A stretch of DNA of 64,000 nucleotides from CANHVK01 sp046304235 (lineage in GTDB: Bacteria; Bacteroidota; Bacteroidia; Flavobacteriales_D; Crocinitomicaceae): contig JBKCEW010000061.1 of the NCBI GenBank assembly GCA_046304235.1, forward strand, positions 15,864-79,863, given 5' to 3'. Position numbers and translations under genes: made by a program. Numbering within the stretch: the first letter of the stretch is position 1; every line of letters starts with the position of its first letter. Of this stretch, positions 37,526 to 47,634 are shown piece by piece. The notes beneath the pieces are model-generated. The model saw nothing but the letters and a program-made list of their open reading frames with translations, was not told the origin of the DNA and ran no database searches.

Positions 37526-38425
37526 CTAGAAATACAATCCTTTTAGATAACAGACATTATTCTGCCAATAGATGGTAGGGAAAGGGATTTTAATCGCATT
37601 AAAGGGTTTAATAAATGCTTTAAGTGTTTTGTTGTTAATATTTAATTGAGTTAAATCAATATCAAAAGAAAGTAAAAAACGACGTTGGGCGTTGTAAGTA
37701 ACCCCATTAAAAATGGCCTTGTTTTCTGTACCATATAATTTTGCATCTATGCCATAACCTAAGGATAAACAGAACCACTTTGGTAAAGGTATTTTAGAAG
37801 AAAAATGGGCAGGTGCAAAAGAAAACCAATAAGTTTGACCGTTATAATCTTTTAAATAACGTTGTACGAAATTATCACCTAGCACTTGTGGTCGCAAGAT
37901 GGCGTATTCCGTTGGATGGTAACTTTGCTTTAATAAAATTCGTTGCGAATCAAAATAATATTCTTGTGTAGCATAAGCAACTGCACCCAACGTATTCGCA
38001 ATCATATCACCCCAAGAAAATCCCCATTCAACACTTTTACCATCTAATATTTCCAAGGTAGTCTGGTATCCAAAGGCAACTGCAGAACCAATAATTGCCG
38101 TAGGAACTTTTTTCATACCTGCCCAACGATTAAATAAGGCTACACTCTTACTAATATGATAGGCTGTATAAACATGCCCTAACTTATCCATTTGAAGCCA
38201 TTCATCCCAATCATTAAAAGTGTGCAATTTAGTTGAAGGATAATCAGCATACCAAACATAATTCAAAGCCAAAATACTAGAAGTCCACGAGGTCATATAT
38301 AATGCTGTAATCCCGAGTGATCTATTTTTATGTAAAGAATCTGCGTTTTTGAAAAAGGATTGAGAAAAGGAAAAATGAAACGTAAAAACAAGACCTAAAA
38401 CCAATATGATTTTCTTCACTTGCAT
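37526..38425 (-). CDS. DUF2279 family exported protein
   Basis: 299 residues with a signal peptide (IILVLGLVFTFHFSFSQ) and the DUF2279/YfiM pattern WLQMDKLGHVYTAYHISK, then WGFSWGDMIANTLGA. The second half is rich in aromatic residues and could be beta-structured at the outer membrane. Function unknown. It begins one base past the stop of the M28 peptidase gene, so the two are co-transcribed. Confidence 0.82.
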   Translation of the reverse strand: MQVKKIILVLGLVFTFHFSFSQSFFKNADSLHKNRSLGITALYMTSWTSSILALNYVWYADYPSTKLHTFNDWDEWLQMDKLGHVYTAYHISKSVALFNRWAGMKKVPTAIIGSAVAFGYQTTLEILDGKSVEWGFSWGDMIANTLGAVAYATQEYYFDSQRILLKQSYHPTEYAILRPQVLGDNFVQRYLKDYNGQTYWFSFAPAHFSSKIPLPKWFCLSLGYGIDAKLYGTENKAIFNGVTYNAQRRFLLSFDIDLTQLNINNKTLKAFIKPFNAIKIPFPTIYWQNNVCYLKGLYF

Positions 38426-38426
38426 A

Positions 38427-39710
38427 TCAAAATGTTCTTACGAAATTAATCAACAAGTCTTTGATATCGTTGAATTTCGCAAAAGATAAATTTTCATAGG
38501 TATCAAATACATCATGGTAATTTTTGTTGGGTCCCATAGTGTATATAAAAAACGCAGGAACATTCATTTTACTAAACCAATAATGATCTGAATTCGCTGC
38601 TTCACCTCGAGGTTTAATCAACGATAATCCTTTTTTCTCTTCATTGACTTTAACCAAACGATTAAATTCCTCCGTGTGTTTAGTCCCATTTACAACTGTA
38701 ATTCCCTCTTCACCACTACCCATAATATCTAAATTCACCAAAAATTTAATATTCTTCAAATCTATCCAAGGGTAACGGACAAAATATTCTGAACCTAAAA
38801 GCCCGACTTCTTCTCCAGCAAAAGCAATAATCATCACATTGTAATCCAAGGGATTTTCTTTGAAATACTTGGCTAATTCAAACAACATCGCCACACCGGA
38901 AGCATTGTCATTTGCCCCTGGAAAATAGGTTTGACTTCCCATTGCTCCTAAATGATCATAATGTGCAGTCAAAACGATGGTTTGTGCTTTTTCACGGTCT
39001 TTTTTCTTCTTTAATGCAGAAGGTACAAAACCAATTACATTCGAAGAAATCTGATTAATTAAATATTTTGCTTTGATATCTGTAAAAATTTCAGCCGATG
39101 GTTTAAACTTATTTCCTTTCAAATAAATCAACCCATACCCTAATGGTTCACGACCCACTGAAAATGTAAACTTTTCATCAGTTAACACTAACACATCAAC
39201 TGCCTGTGCCAACATCGGAATGTAATCTAACTTTGCCTTTTTTAAAGAATCTCCTTTTAATCCTCTTATATCAACCACTACACTAAAAATCCCTTGTTTT
39301 TCTTTTTCTTTAGAAAATGCAAAACGATATTTTAACTGGTCATCAAATAATTCCGAGGTAGATAACTGAACATAACGCCAATATCCTTTTACAGTTCCAC
39401 AATTTGGGTCAACCATATAATCAACTCCTGGAACGAGTGTGTCTTGATTAATCATCAAAGTCATTGCACCTGGAAAAGCAACCACAGGATTTTTAAATGA
39501 CTGGAAATACGATTTTCCTGGATATGGATCAATAGTTAATTTCTTTAATTCATTCTCTAAAAATCGAGCAGCAAGAGAATCGCCTTGTTTTACATATCCT
39601 CTACCAAAAAAAACTTTAGAGCAAAGGGCTTTTGAAATTTGTTTCCCATATTCTTGAGCAAATGCTCCGAACGAAAAAAGAAAACAAAAAACAAGAAAAA
39701 AATTACGCAT
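38427..39710 (-). CDS. M28-family zinc metallopeptidase, exported
   Basis: 427 residues; signal peptide MRNFFLVFCFLFSFGAFAQ. The dizinc aminopeptidase site is visible: LTAHYDHLGAMG (metal His/Asp), GANDNASGVAML, FAGEEVGLLGSEY (catalytic Glu) and NLDIMGSGEEG. It is periplasmic or secreted and probably an aminopeptidase. I start at ATG 39710, where the signal peptide begins; this overlaps the upstream gene by 8 nt. Confidence 0.9.
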   Translation of the reverse strand: MRNFFLVFCFLFSFGAFAQEYGKQISKALCSKVFFGRGYVKQGDSLAARFLENELKKLTIDPYPGKSYFQSFKNPVVAFPGAMTLMINQDTLVPGVDYMVDPNCGTVKGYWRYVQLSTSELFDDQLKYRFAFSKEKEKQGIFSVVVDIRGLKGDSLKKAKLDYIPMLAQAVDVLVLTDEKFTFSVGREPLGYGLIYLKGNKFKPSAEIFTDIKAKYLINQISSNVIGFVPSALKKKKDREKAQTIVLTAHYDHLGAMGSQTYFPGANDNASGVAMLFELAKYFKENPLDYNVMIIAFAGEEVGLLGSEYFVRYPWIDLKNIKFLVNLDIMGSGEEGITVVNGTKHTEEFNRLVKVNEEKKGLSLIKPRGEAANSDHYWFSKMNVPAFFIYTMGPNKNYHDVFDTYENLSFAKFNDIKDLLINFVRTF

Positions 39711-40527
39711 ATCTTCTTGCGATCTTTTGTACAAATTCGGTAACTAATGTAGTCTCCAAATTCCAAGAAAATTCCTCTTTGAATTTATTTAAAACATCTT
39801 TTGCCTGAGAAAAGTTATCTAATGTGTCAAATAGTTGAACTGCTTGGTAAAACGATTCACTAGAACCATTGAAAAGTTCGTGTGTCATTTGTAGTTTTTC
39901 ATTCAAACCGAAAGCACCAGTCAATGAATCTAATTTCTTTGCCATTAATTGAGATCCTAACGAATTATCAGAAACTTCTAACATTTTATCAAAAGCATCT
40001 TTTTGTCCTTGAGAAGCCACATTCACAGGTTCTGATGAATTAACAACTTCTACAACAGGTTCAACAACTGCAATCTCTTCTTTTATTTCCGCAGTGATAG
40101 GTTCAACAACAGTTTCAGTCATTTGAACATTTTCTGGAATAATTACTTCTTCATTAGTATCTTCCAATGGTTTACTTTCAGATTCTAATTCGTCAAACAA
40201 TGAAAAAGACATATCAAAAGTTGGCTGTTCAAATTCTTTAACGGTTATATTTTCTTGTTTATCGATTGTTTCTGAAATAATTTCAGGAACATTTTCAATT
40301 GGAGTTACTATCGCTTCTTCTAATGGAACTAGAATATGTGGCTCTAGGTTTTTGATAACACTTTTTTCGTATGCTTTGTGTCTCAATACAATCGCTCTTT
40401 CGTATAGTTCACGAGTTTGATTGACAAGTGTTTCCAATTCATTTACTGATAATTCACCTTTGTTTAAAGAATGAAATAATGAATTTACTGATTCTAACAA
40501 CGAATCTTTTGTATCAAATGAAGACAT
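39703..40527 (-). CDS. Acidic cytoplasmic protein of unknown function
   Basis: 274 residues with no signal peptide. The N-terminal third is helical (ELSVNELETLVNQTRELYER), the middle is a long Glu/Val/Pro-rich disordered linker (about 90-180), and the C-terminal 95 residues form a helical domain (LTGAFGLNEKLQMTHELFNG...FKEEFSWN). I remember this C-terminal domain as widespread in Bacteroidota without assigned function. It is the first gene of a three-gene unit with the M28 peptidase and DUF2279 protein. Confidence 0.75.
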   Translation of the reverse strand: MSSFDTKDSLLESVNSLFHSLNKGELSVNELETLVNQTRELYERAIVLRHKAYEKSVIKNLEPHILVPLEEAIVTPIENVPEIISETIDKQENITVKEFEQPTFDMSFSLFDELESESKPLEDTNEEVIIPENVQMTETVVEPITAEIKEEIAVVEPVVEVVNSSEPVNVASQGQKDAFDKMLEVSDNSLGSQLMAKKLDSLTGAFGLNEKLQMTHELFNGSSESFYQAVQLFDTLDNFSQAKDVLNKFKEEFSWNLETTLVTEFVQKIARRYA

Positions 40528-40590
40528 ACCTACAGAATTTATGGTTGTAAAATTAAAAACTTTTTAGACATCGTTTGGGGTGTAAGCGGT

Positions 40591-41715
40591 TTATTTCTTA
40601 CTTAAAAATCCCCAATAGGTCGAGCGATTGAGAGCAAATTGTCCTGCTTCTGGATAGTATTTTTTGAAACTCAACGGAAATTTAGGTTTACCTCGTTTGT
40701 CCCATATGGATTTGTAAGCCATAATCTGCCCAGCTTTCTCTTCAATAAAGTCCATCTGCAAACGGGTATGGGTTCTCCAAAAATAGTAGTTGCTTGTGTT
40801 TGCATTAAAATCATTCCACTTTATACGCTCCGCAATCAACCAGTTTTTCCAAAGGGCATCGACATCGTTTCGTAAGTCCAACGGATGGAAATTCTTAATA
40901 ATCGCATTACGGAAACCGTTGTCCATAAAATATACTATGTGCGTCTTTTTCAATTCGTAACGATGGTAATTAAAATAAGAAGGTATTTTTTTAAGGATAA
41001 AGGCTTTTTCCAATAAATCGATATAACGTTCCACCGTTTCATTGTCTAACCCAACTCGAAATCCTAAATCGTGATATGAAATCGGTTCTCCCAAATCAAA
41101 TGCTAAACATTGCAATAACTTCATCAATTTTGCACCTTTGTTGATACGTTCTTTCGGATTTAGATGAGTAAAAACGGCTTCTTTCACCAACCCAATCAAA
41201 TATTTATCAGCGTTTTCTGGATTTGCTAATACTTCCGGGAAATTTCCGAAAATCAGACGTTCTTCCAAGCGTTTATCAAATTCTACTACCCCCATTTGGT
41301 TAGCCATCTCCTGAAACATCAAGGGATAAATACGCATTTCCAACCCTTCCGTTCGCAACACATCACGAAACATTTTATCAATGACAGGTTCATACGAGCA
41401 ACACAATACCAAATGCATTTCATATCGGTTGTAGATCACCTCTTCGATCAGCTCTTGTAAGCGGGTAAAAAACTGCGCTTCTTTGAAAAGCACGTACTTT
41501 TTTCCTTCAAAAACTTTGATAAAATCGCCTTTTTGGATATTTTCTAATTTTTTGATGATTTTCTTTTTCGACCCGTCTAAATGGAGAATCTGTTCTTTGT
41601 CTTCAATGACACTTTCTACCAACAACTCGGATTGCACTCCTCGCATTCCCAATAACAACAATAAAGGATTGTTGCTTAAATGTTCTTGTATTTTGGGAGC
41701 GATGTAACGTTGCAT
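40591..41715 (-). CDS. DUF4143-type AAA ATPase relative with degenerate nucleotide site
   Basis: 374 residues. The layout is that of AAA_14 plus DUF4143 proteins: an N-terminal P-loop-like domain (about 1-140), then winged-helix and nuclease-like regions with LGEPISYHDLGFRVGLDNETVERYIDLLEKAFI and a C-terminal DFIE segment. The Walker A position reads GMRGVQSE (23-30) instead of GxRQVGKT, and the Walker B position reads LFKEAQ instead of FIDEAQ. ATP hydrolysis is therefore unlikely. Functions of the family are poorly known. A single gene. Confidence 0.75.
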   Translation of the reverse strand: MQRYIAPKIQEHLSNNPLLLLLGMRGVQSELLVESVIEDKEQILHLDGSKKKIIKKLENIQKGDFIKVFEGKKYVLFKEAQFFTRLQELIEEVIYNRYEMHLVLCCSYEPVIDKMFRDVLRTEGLEMRIYPLMFQEMANQMGVVEFDKRLEERLIFGNFPEVLANPENADKYLIGLVKEAVFTHLNPKERINKGAKLMKLLQCLAFDLGEPISYHDLGFRVGLDNETVERYIDLLEKAFILKKIPSYFNYHRYELKKTHIVYFMDNGFRNAIIKNFHPLDLRNDVDALWKNWLIAERIKWNDFNANTSNYYFWRTHTRLQMDFIEEKAGQIMAYKSIWDKRGKPKFPLSFKKYYPEAGQFALNRSTYWGFLSKK

Positions 41716-41839
41716 AGAAAAATGTTTAATTCTGCGAAATTAAGGAAAGTTTGAGGTTTTCCAAACAGTCTTCGGTAGGCTCTGACTTACAAGGAAATCA
41801 AAACTATTTAAAAAAGAATGTAAAGATCACCTCCACTGC

Positions 41840-41855
41840 CCCTCCTCAAGGAGGG
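41840..41855. repeat. CCTCC/GGAGG palindrome, dispersed-repeat fragment
   Basis: The palindrome CCCTCCT-CA-AGGAGGG lies 4 bp beyond the stop of the TraB/GumN gene. I recall related CCCCTCCTTGAGGAGGGG palindromes as dispersed intergenic repeats in flavobacterial genomes. There is no T-run directly beside it. Confidence 0.5.
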
Positions 41856-41858
41856 AAA

Positions 41859-43127
41859 CTAAAAAACAGATACTTTTTCGAAGAACGAAAGGTAGCGTTT
41901 GGAGTTCATAAATTTGTTGCCACCGTAACAATACACTCTGTAAAAGTGGTCGTTATAGAGGAAAATACGCATCCAACACATTCCTACTCCATATTGTTGT
42001 GAAATACCTTCGTAAGCAATGGTTCCGTCTTTGAGTTTAACTCGTTTAATTACTGCTTTTTCTGGAGCATTAAAGACACTTTCTACGTAACGTTCCAAGG
42101 AGAAATTTTTATAAGAAGGCTCTATTTCAATTTTATAGGTATTCCCTTGTCCCATTTCTTGATATACGACTGCCGTGTGTTCTCCATCACGAATAACTAA
42201 CGGTTTCCCTCCAAATTCGGCCTTAAAATGTAATTGCTCGTTTCGGTAAATAAAATGGTTATTTTGCTGAAAGGTTCCAATAATTTCAGCCGGTTGTCCT
42301 GTAAAAGTGGCTGCAACTTGTCTTACTTTATAGCCTCTGTCTCGCAAAAGTTGAATCAATCCATCTTTTCCTGATAAATGTGCAGCACCCACCGCCATAA
42401 AAACTCCGTATTGTTTGGAAAGTGTGTCAAAGCCATCCATCATCACATAATTACGCTCATTTATCAGCCATTGATATCCATCTTTTATATTTTTCAATTG
42501 ATTTTCAACAGATTTACGCAATCTTTCGATATCTCCTTCTTGATAGGCTTTGATGAGCATTTCTTCTGTAACTTGCTCAGTTGGTGTGCTAATTCCAGGA
42601 AAAGTAGATTTATTTAACATCTCATAAGCAGCCAATTGATCGTCCACACTTTCCAGAGTAAAACATTTCTTACCTGAATTGTAAGCATATAATTGTAAGG
42701 ATAAATCCAAAAATTGCGGTCGTCCATCTTCGTTTCCGTATCGTGTTTTGGATGCTCTTCTGTTTGTCGTCGTTGGATTTCCGGCAGCATCAAAAGTTAA
42801 TTCTGCGGATTTAATTCGGGTATCCACCGAAGAAAACATACTGTATAAATCGGCTTCAATGACTACCGCTTCTGATTTATATAATGATGTATAAGTGCTA
42901 TCTGTAAAATGAAAAACACGTGGATCATTCGAATGATACGTTCCAAAAATGTAGCACGGCTTTTTTATCCCTTTTCCTGTAACCCTCCACAACAATTGAT
43001 GGTTCGAATTAGAAACATTTTGCTGAGAATGAATAATAAAAGATTGTAAAATAACAAAAAAGCTAAGCCCAAGTAAGGACTTTCCTTTTCGTAAGTTGTG
43101 TTCTATATGCTTAAAAGTAAGTACCAA
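41859..43127 (-). CDS. TraB/GumN family protein
   Basis: 422 residues; an N-terminal hydrophobic segment (LLGLSFFVILQSFIIHS, about 18-34) suggests export. The TraB/GumN/Tiki domain is recognised by YIFGTYHSNDPRV, VVIEADLY, LINERNYVMMDGF and FMAVGAAHLSGKDGL. After about residue 290 there is an extra domain of about 130 residues with GEHTAVVYQEMGQ and RIFLYNDHFYRVYCYGG that I do not recognise. Tiki proteins are metalloproteases; activity here is unproven. It is separated from polA by 7 bp and may be co-transcribed. Confidence 0.82.
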   Translation of the reverse strand: MVLTFKHIEHNLRKGKSLLGLSFFVILQSFIIHSQQNVSNSNHQLLWRVTGKGIKKPCYIFGTYHSNDPRVFHFTDSTYTSLYKSEAVVIEADLYSMFSSVDTRIKSAELTFDAAGNPTTTNRRASKTRYGNEDGRPQFLDLSLQLYAYNSGKKCFTLESVDDQLAAYEMLNKSTFPGISTPTEQVTEEMLIKAYQEGDIERLRKSVENQLKNIKDGYQWLINERNYVMMDGFDTLSKQYGVFMAVGAAHLSGKDGLIQLLRDRGYKVRQVAATFTGQPAEIIGTFQQNNHFIYRNEQLHFKAEFGGKPLVIRDGEHTAVVYQEMGQGNTYKIEIEPSYKNFSLERYVESVFNAPEKAVIKRVKLKDGTIAYEGISQQYGVGMCWMRIFLYNDHFYRVYCYGGNKFMNSKRYLSFFEKVSVF

Positions 43128-43134
43128 TCAATTC

Positions 43135-45936
43135 TTAATGAGCATCTAACCAATTATCAGCGATTTTCATCTCCACCTCCATCGGTACCACCAAATGTAT
43201 GGCATTTTCCATTGCGTTGCGCACTAATTCTTGCATTATTTCGTGTTCGCTGTGATGCACGTCAAACACCAATTCATCGTGTACTTGCAATAGCAACTTT
43301 GATTGAACACCTTGTTCTTGCATCGCTTTATCAACTGCAATCATTGCCAACTTGATAATGTCTGCCGCAGAACCTTGTATCGGCGCATTAACCGCATTTC
43401 GTTCAGCGTATCCTCTTACAATCGCATTTGCAGAATTGATGTCTGGTAAATATCTTCTGCGTTTACGAATGGTTTCAACATAACCTAATTCTCTTGCCTC
43501 GCTCACCATTTTATCCATAAAAGACTTAATCGTAGCGTATTGTGCAAAGTAACTATCAATAATCGATTTTGCTTCGATACGAGAAATACCTAAATTCTGT
43601 GCTAATCCAAAAGCCGATTGACCATATAAAATTCCAAAGTTCACTGCTTTCGCTGCGCTTCGTTGGTCTTTCGTTACCTCATCCATCGGTACTTGAAACA
43701 CTTTTGCAGCAGTTGCCGTGTGAATATCGTGTCTTTGCTGAAACGCTTCAATCATCGCTGGGTCTTCACTCAATGCTGCGATGATACGCAACTCAATTTG
43801 TGAGTAATCCGCCGACATTATTTTGAAATCTGCGTTGCGGGCAATAAAGTTTTTTCGAATTTCTTTTCCTTTCTGCGTACGAATTGGAATGTTTTGCAAA
43901 TTCGGATTATTCGAACTCAAACGACCTGTAGCAGCCACAGTTTGCATGTAATTTGTATGCACTCTTCCGTCTTTAACATCACGCAACGTTGGAAGCGGGT
44001 CCACGTAGGTACCTTTTAATTTTTTATTTTGTCTGTATTCCAAAATCTTACCAATAATCGGGTGGTCATTTCGGAATTGCTCCAAGGCATCCTCCGAGGT
44101 TTGATATTGCCCAGTTTTGGTTTTTTTCGCTTTGGAACTGATTTTCATTTTATCAAACAATACCTCTCCTAATTGTTTCGGAGAATCAAGATTGAAATCG
44201 GCATCTGCAATTTCTTTTATCTCTTTTTCAAGTTTTACGCTTTCTTCTTCTAAAACAATGGAATACTTTTGCAATCCTTCTACATCAATATTAACCCCTT
44301 CTTTTTCCATACGTTGCAACACGCGAACCAAAGGCATTTCCATTTCGTAGAAAAGTTCCTTTAAATGGTCTTTTTGGATTTGTGGTTCCAAAATTGCTTT
44401 CAATTGCATCGTAATATCTGCATCTTCACACGCATAATCAGAAACCTCACGCGGTTCTAAATCACGCATATTTCCTTGATTTTTTCCTTTTTTACCGATT
44501 AACGTTTCGATGGAAATCGGTTGGTATTGCAAATAATATTCTGCCAAGAAATCCATACTTTGTTTGGATTCGGGCTGAATTAAATAATGAGCAATCATCG
44601 TATCAAAAAGCGGACCTTTCACGACAACATTATAATTCGCAAGTACGTGCAAATCATATTTGATATTATGACCTACTTTTTCGATACTTTCGTTTTCAAA
44701 AAAAGGTAAAAACGCATCTACAATTTTTTGTGCATCTGCTTGTTCGTTTGGTACAGCGACATAAAACGCTTCACGAGATTTAAACGAAAAAGACATTCCC
44801 ACTAATTCAGCATTCAACGCATCTTTATTGGTAGTTTCTGTATCAAAACACACGCTTTTTTGTTGTAACAACAAGGCTAACAATTCTGCACGTTCCTCTT
44901 CTGACGTGATTAAATGGTAGTTGGGTTTTTCCGTTACAATCGTTTTTAATTCAGCCGTAGGAAGCGGTTCTTGAATTTCTAATAAACTCTGCGTTCCAAA
45001 CAAATCAAATTGTCCTGCTTCATTCACAAGGGCTGTTACCGAAATTTCTTCTCCTGTGATACGTTTTGCTAAGGTTCTAAATTCTAATTCAGTGAAAACC
45101 TCCTTGATTTTTTCGTTATCCGGTTCTTCTAATACTAAATCTAACGGGTCGAAAGGCACATCTACATCTAAAATAATCGTAGCCAACTTTTTAGAAAGCA
45201 ATCCTTGTTCTGCAAAATTGATTACATTTTCCTTTTGCTTGCCCTTCAATTCATTCGCATTGGCAATTAAATTCTCCACAGAACCGTATTCTTGCACTAA
45301 TTTTTTCGCTGTTTTTTCGCCAATTCCAGGGATTCCAGGGATATTATCCGAAGCATCTCCCCATAATCCAAGGATATCAATCACTTTCAAGGGATGGTCC
45401 ACCTCAAATTTCTCACATACCTCTTTTACACCCAAAATAGATGCAGGGTCTCCTCCTCTACCCGGCTTGTAAATGAAAATTTTATCCGACACCAACTGAC
45501 CAAAATCCTTATCCGGCGTCATCATATACGTATAAAATCCTTCTTCTTCCGCAATTTTCGCCATCGTACCTATAATATCATCTGCTTCAAAACCAGATTT
45601 CAATAAAATCGGAATATTAAATGCTTCGATGATTTTTTTAATAGGGTCTATCATCGAACGAATGTCTTCCGGCATTTCCTCTCGGTGCGCTTTGTAATCC
45701 GCAAATTCTTCTTGTCGGTTCGTAGCACCACCAGGCGCATCAAATACCACCGCCATATGTGTAGGTTTCTCTTTTTTGATTACGTCAATCAATACATTCG
45801 TAAAACCGAAAGCCGCCGAGGTATTTTGTCCTTTTGAATTCACACGTGGATTTTTAGCAAAGGCAAAATAGGCTCTGTATATCAATGCAAAAGCATCAAG
45901 TAAGAATAATTTTTTATCGTGAACAGGAGTTAACAT
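43135..45936 (-). CDS. polA: DNA polymerase I
   Basis: PolA (933 aa) serves in gap filling and Okazaki fragment maturation. Three domains are present: 5' nuclease (about 1-300; FLLDAFALIYRAYFAF, GFEADDIIG, IPGIPGIGEKTA), 3'-5' exonuclease (about 320-520) with intact acidic residues (CFDTETTNKD, HNIKYDL, YACEDADI), and the polymerase domain (ADYSQIELRIIAAL, KAVNFGILYG, LLQVHDELVFDV). Proofreading therefore looks active, unlike Taq-type enzymes. Length is normal. Confidence 0.97.
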   Translation of the reverse strand: MLTPVHDKKLFLLDAFALIYRAYFAFAKNPRVNSKGQNTSAAFGFTNVLIDVIKKEKPTHMAVVFDAPGGATNRQEEFADYKAHREEMPEDIRSMIDPIKKIIEAFNIPILLKSGFEADDIIGTMAKIAEEEGFYTYMMTPDKDFGQLVSDKIFIYKPGRGGDPASILGVKEVCEKFEVDHPLKVIDILGLWGDASDNIPGIPGIGEKTAKKLVQEYGSVENLIANANELKGKQKENVINFAEQGLLSKKLATIILDVDVPFDPLDLVLEEPDNEKIKEVFTELEFRTLAKRITGEEISVTALVNEAGQFDLFGTQSLLEIQEPLPTAELKTIVTEKPNYHLITSEEERAELLALLLQQKSVCFDTETTNKDALNAELVGMSFSFKSREAFYVAVPNEQADAQKIVDAFLPFFENESIEKVGHNIKYDLHVLANYNVVVKGPLFDTMIAHYLIQPESKQSMDFLAEYYLQYQPISIETLIGKKGKNQGNMRDLEPREVSDYACEDADITMQLKAILEPQIQKDHLKELFYEMEMPLVRVLQRMEKEGVNIDVEGLQKYSIVLEEESVKLEKEIKEIADADFNLDSPKQLGEVLFDKMKISSKAKKTKTGQYQTSEDALEQFRNDHPIIGKILEYRQNKKLKGTYVDPLPTLRDVKDGRVHTNYMQTVAATGRLSSNNPNLQNIPIRTQKGKEIRKNFIARNADFKIMSADYSQIELRIIAALSEDPAMIEAFQQRHDIHTATAAKVFQVPMDEVTKDQRSAAKAVNFGILYGQSAFGLAQNLGISRIEAKSIIDSYFAQYATIKSFMDKMVSEARELGYVETIRKRRRYLPDINSANAIVRGYAERNAVNAPIQGSAADIIKLAMIAVDKAMQEQGVQSKLLLQVHDELVFDVHHSEHEIMQELVRNAMENAIHLVVPMEVEMKIADNWLDAH

Positions 45937-45984
45937 TTTTTTTAGTTATGAGTTATGATTTATAGATTATGGGTTGATTTTAAC

Positions 45985-46023
45985 TTTCCCCGTACCCTTC
46001 GAGAACCTCAGGGTACGGGGAAA
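45985..46023. repeat. Perfect 14-bp inverted repeat between polA and cysS
   Basis: TTTCCCCGTACCCT (45985-45998) is exactly complementary to AGGGTACGGGGAAA (46010-46023) with an 11-nt loop. It starts 5 bp beyond the cysS stop, on the minus-strand reading. It may act as a terminator stem or mRNA stabiliser for cysS; no long T-run follows. The loop TCGAGAACCTC resembles dispersed flavobacterial repeats. Confidence 0.7.
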
Positions 46024-46028
46024 TATCA

Positions 46029-47495
46029 TTACTTCCAACTAGTGCCTTCTTTTCCGTCTTTGATAACAATTCCAACGGCTGCTAATCCATCACGGATTTG
46101 GTCAGAAGTCGTCCAATCTTTGTTTGTGCGTGCTTGTTGGCGAAGATTTAAAACCAATTCCATTACACCGTCTAATTTGCTATCATCTTGTTCGGTAGTC
46201 ATAGCCAATCCTAGTACATCACTCACAAAACTGTACATTTCAGTTGATAAAAGTGATAAATCATCCGCTGTAATAGTAGCATTTCCGTCCGAAATAGAAT
46301 TGATATATTTCACACTTTCAAATAATTGTGCTAACAACATCGGTGCATTAAAATCATCATTCATCGCAGTATAAAAACTATCCACTAATGCTTTTACATC
46401 GGTAGAAGAACTTGTTGCTGTTGGCAATTTTTCCAATTTCGAAAGTGCTTCTGAAAGTCTTACGAACCCTTTTTCAGCGGCATTTAATGAATCTGTTGAT
46501 AAGTCAAGTGTGCTTCTATAATGTGCTTGCATCATACAAAAACGCAACACATTTGCAGGATAGGGCTTTTCAAAAACATTGGTAGTTCCTTCAATAATCT
46601 CTTTCGGTAAGAAATAGTTGTTGAAAGACTTACTCATTTTCTGCCCATTAACATTCAACATATTTGCGTGCATCCAATATTTAGCAGGATTACAACCTAA
46701 CGCACCACAGTTTTGAGCAATTTCATCTTCGTGATGAGGAAATTTCAAATCCATTCCTCCTCCATGAATATCAAAATGATTTCCTAAATATTTTGTACTC
46801 ATTGCCGTACACTCAATGTGCCAACCTGGATTTCCATCACCCCATGGTGAACGCCAAATTTGCATATCTTCCGGATTTGCCTTTTTCCACAAAGCGAAAT
46901 CTGCAAAGAAACGTTTTTCGTCTTGTGCATTTAAGGTTCTTGTTTCCTCGGCTAACTCATCTATTTTGCGTCCACTCAAAATTCCGTATTCGAACTTCTC
47001 ACTATAAGCACGCACATCAAAATAAACCGATCCGTTTACAACATACGCCAATCCATTGTCAATGATTTTCTCAATGATTTCAATTTGCTCTTGAATATGT
47101 CCTGTTGCCGTTGGCTCAATACTTGGCGGCAACATATTATAAATACGTTGTAATTCTTGAAATTTGACATTGTATTTATAGACAATTTCTAAGGATTGTA
47201 CTTGTTCCAATTTCGCTACTTTTCCTATGCTATCCACATCTTCCCCAGCACTGTTGGTTATATGACCTGCATCGGTGATATTTCGAACATATTTCACTTG
47301 GAAACCTAATTTCAATAAGTATCTGTAAATCAAATCAAAATTGATGAATGTACGCATATTCCCCATGTGAGGTTCACTATAAAGTGTTGGTCCACAGACA
47401 TACATCCCTACTTTATCCTGGTTTATAGGCTCAAACTTTTCTTTTTGACCACTTAAACTATTGTAAATATGTAAATTGTTCGAAATTGTATTCAT
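46029..47495 (-). CDS. cysS: Cysteinyl-tRNA synthetase
   Basis: CysS (488 aa) charges tRNA-Cys. Class I signatures are visible: YVCGPTLYSEPHMGNMRTF (zinc Cys and HIGH-like HMGN), the WHIECTAMS zinc segment with HGGGMDLKFPHHEDE, and KMSKS in GQKMSKSFNNYF. The C-terminal anticodon-binding DALR-like region and the final GTSWK fit. It is a single gene divergent from the beta-barrel gene at 47635. Confidence 0.96.
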   Translation of the reverse strand: MNTISNNLHIYNSLSGQKEKFEPINQDKVGMYVCGPTLYSEPHMGNMRTFINFDLIYRYLLKLGFQVKYVRNITDAGHITNSAGEDVDSIGKVAKLEQVQSLEIVYKYNVKFQELQRIYNMLPPSIEPTATGHIQEQIEIIEKIIDNGLAYVVNGSVYFDVRAYSEKFEYGILSGRKIDELAEETRTLNAQDEKRFFADFALWKKANPEDMQIWRSPWGDGNPGWHIECTAMSTKYLGNHFDIHGGGMDLKFPHHEDEIAQNCGALGCNPAKYWMHANMLNVNGQKMSKSFNNYFLPKEIIEGTTNVFEKPYPANVLRFCMMQAHYRSTLDLSTDSLNAAEKGFVRLSEALSKLEKLPTATSSSTDVKALVDSFYTAMNDDFNAPMLLAQLFESVKYINSISDGNATITADDLSLLSTEMYSFVSDVLGLAMTTEQDDSKLDGVMELVLNLRQQARTNKDWTTSDQIRDGLAAVGIVIKDGKEGTSWK

Positions 47496-47634
47496 AATTT
47501 ATTACCTTAGAGCAACAAAGATAGTAAAGAGGACTATTTTTAGATGCAATATAAAAGTATAATGAAACTTTCTGAATTGAAATAACGTATTTTGTATTTC
47601 AATTCTCTATGTTTATTTAACCAAAAGATTTAAA

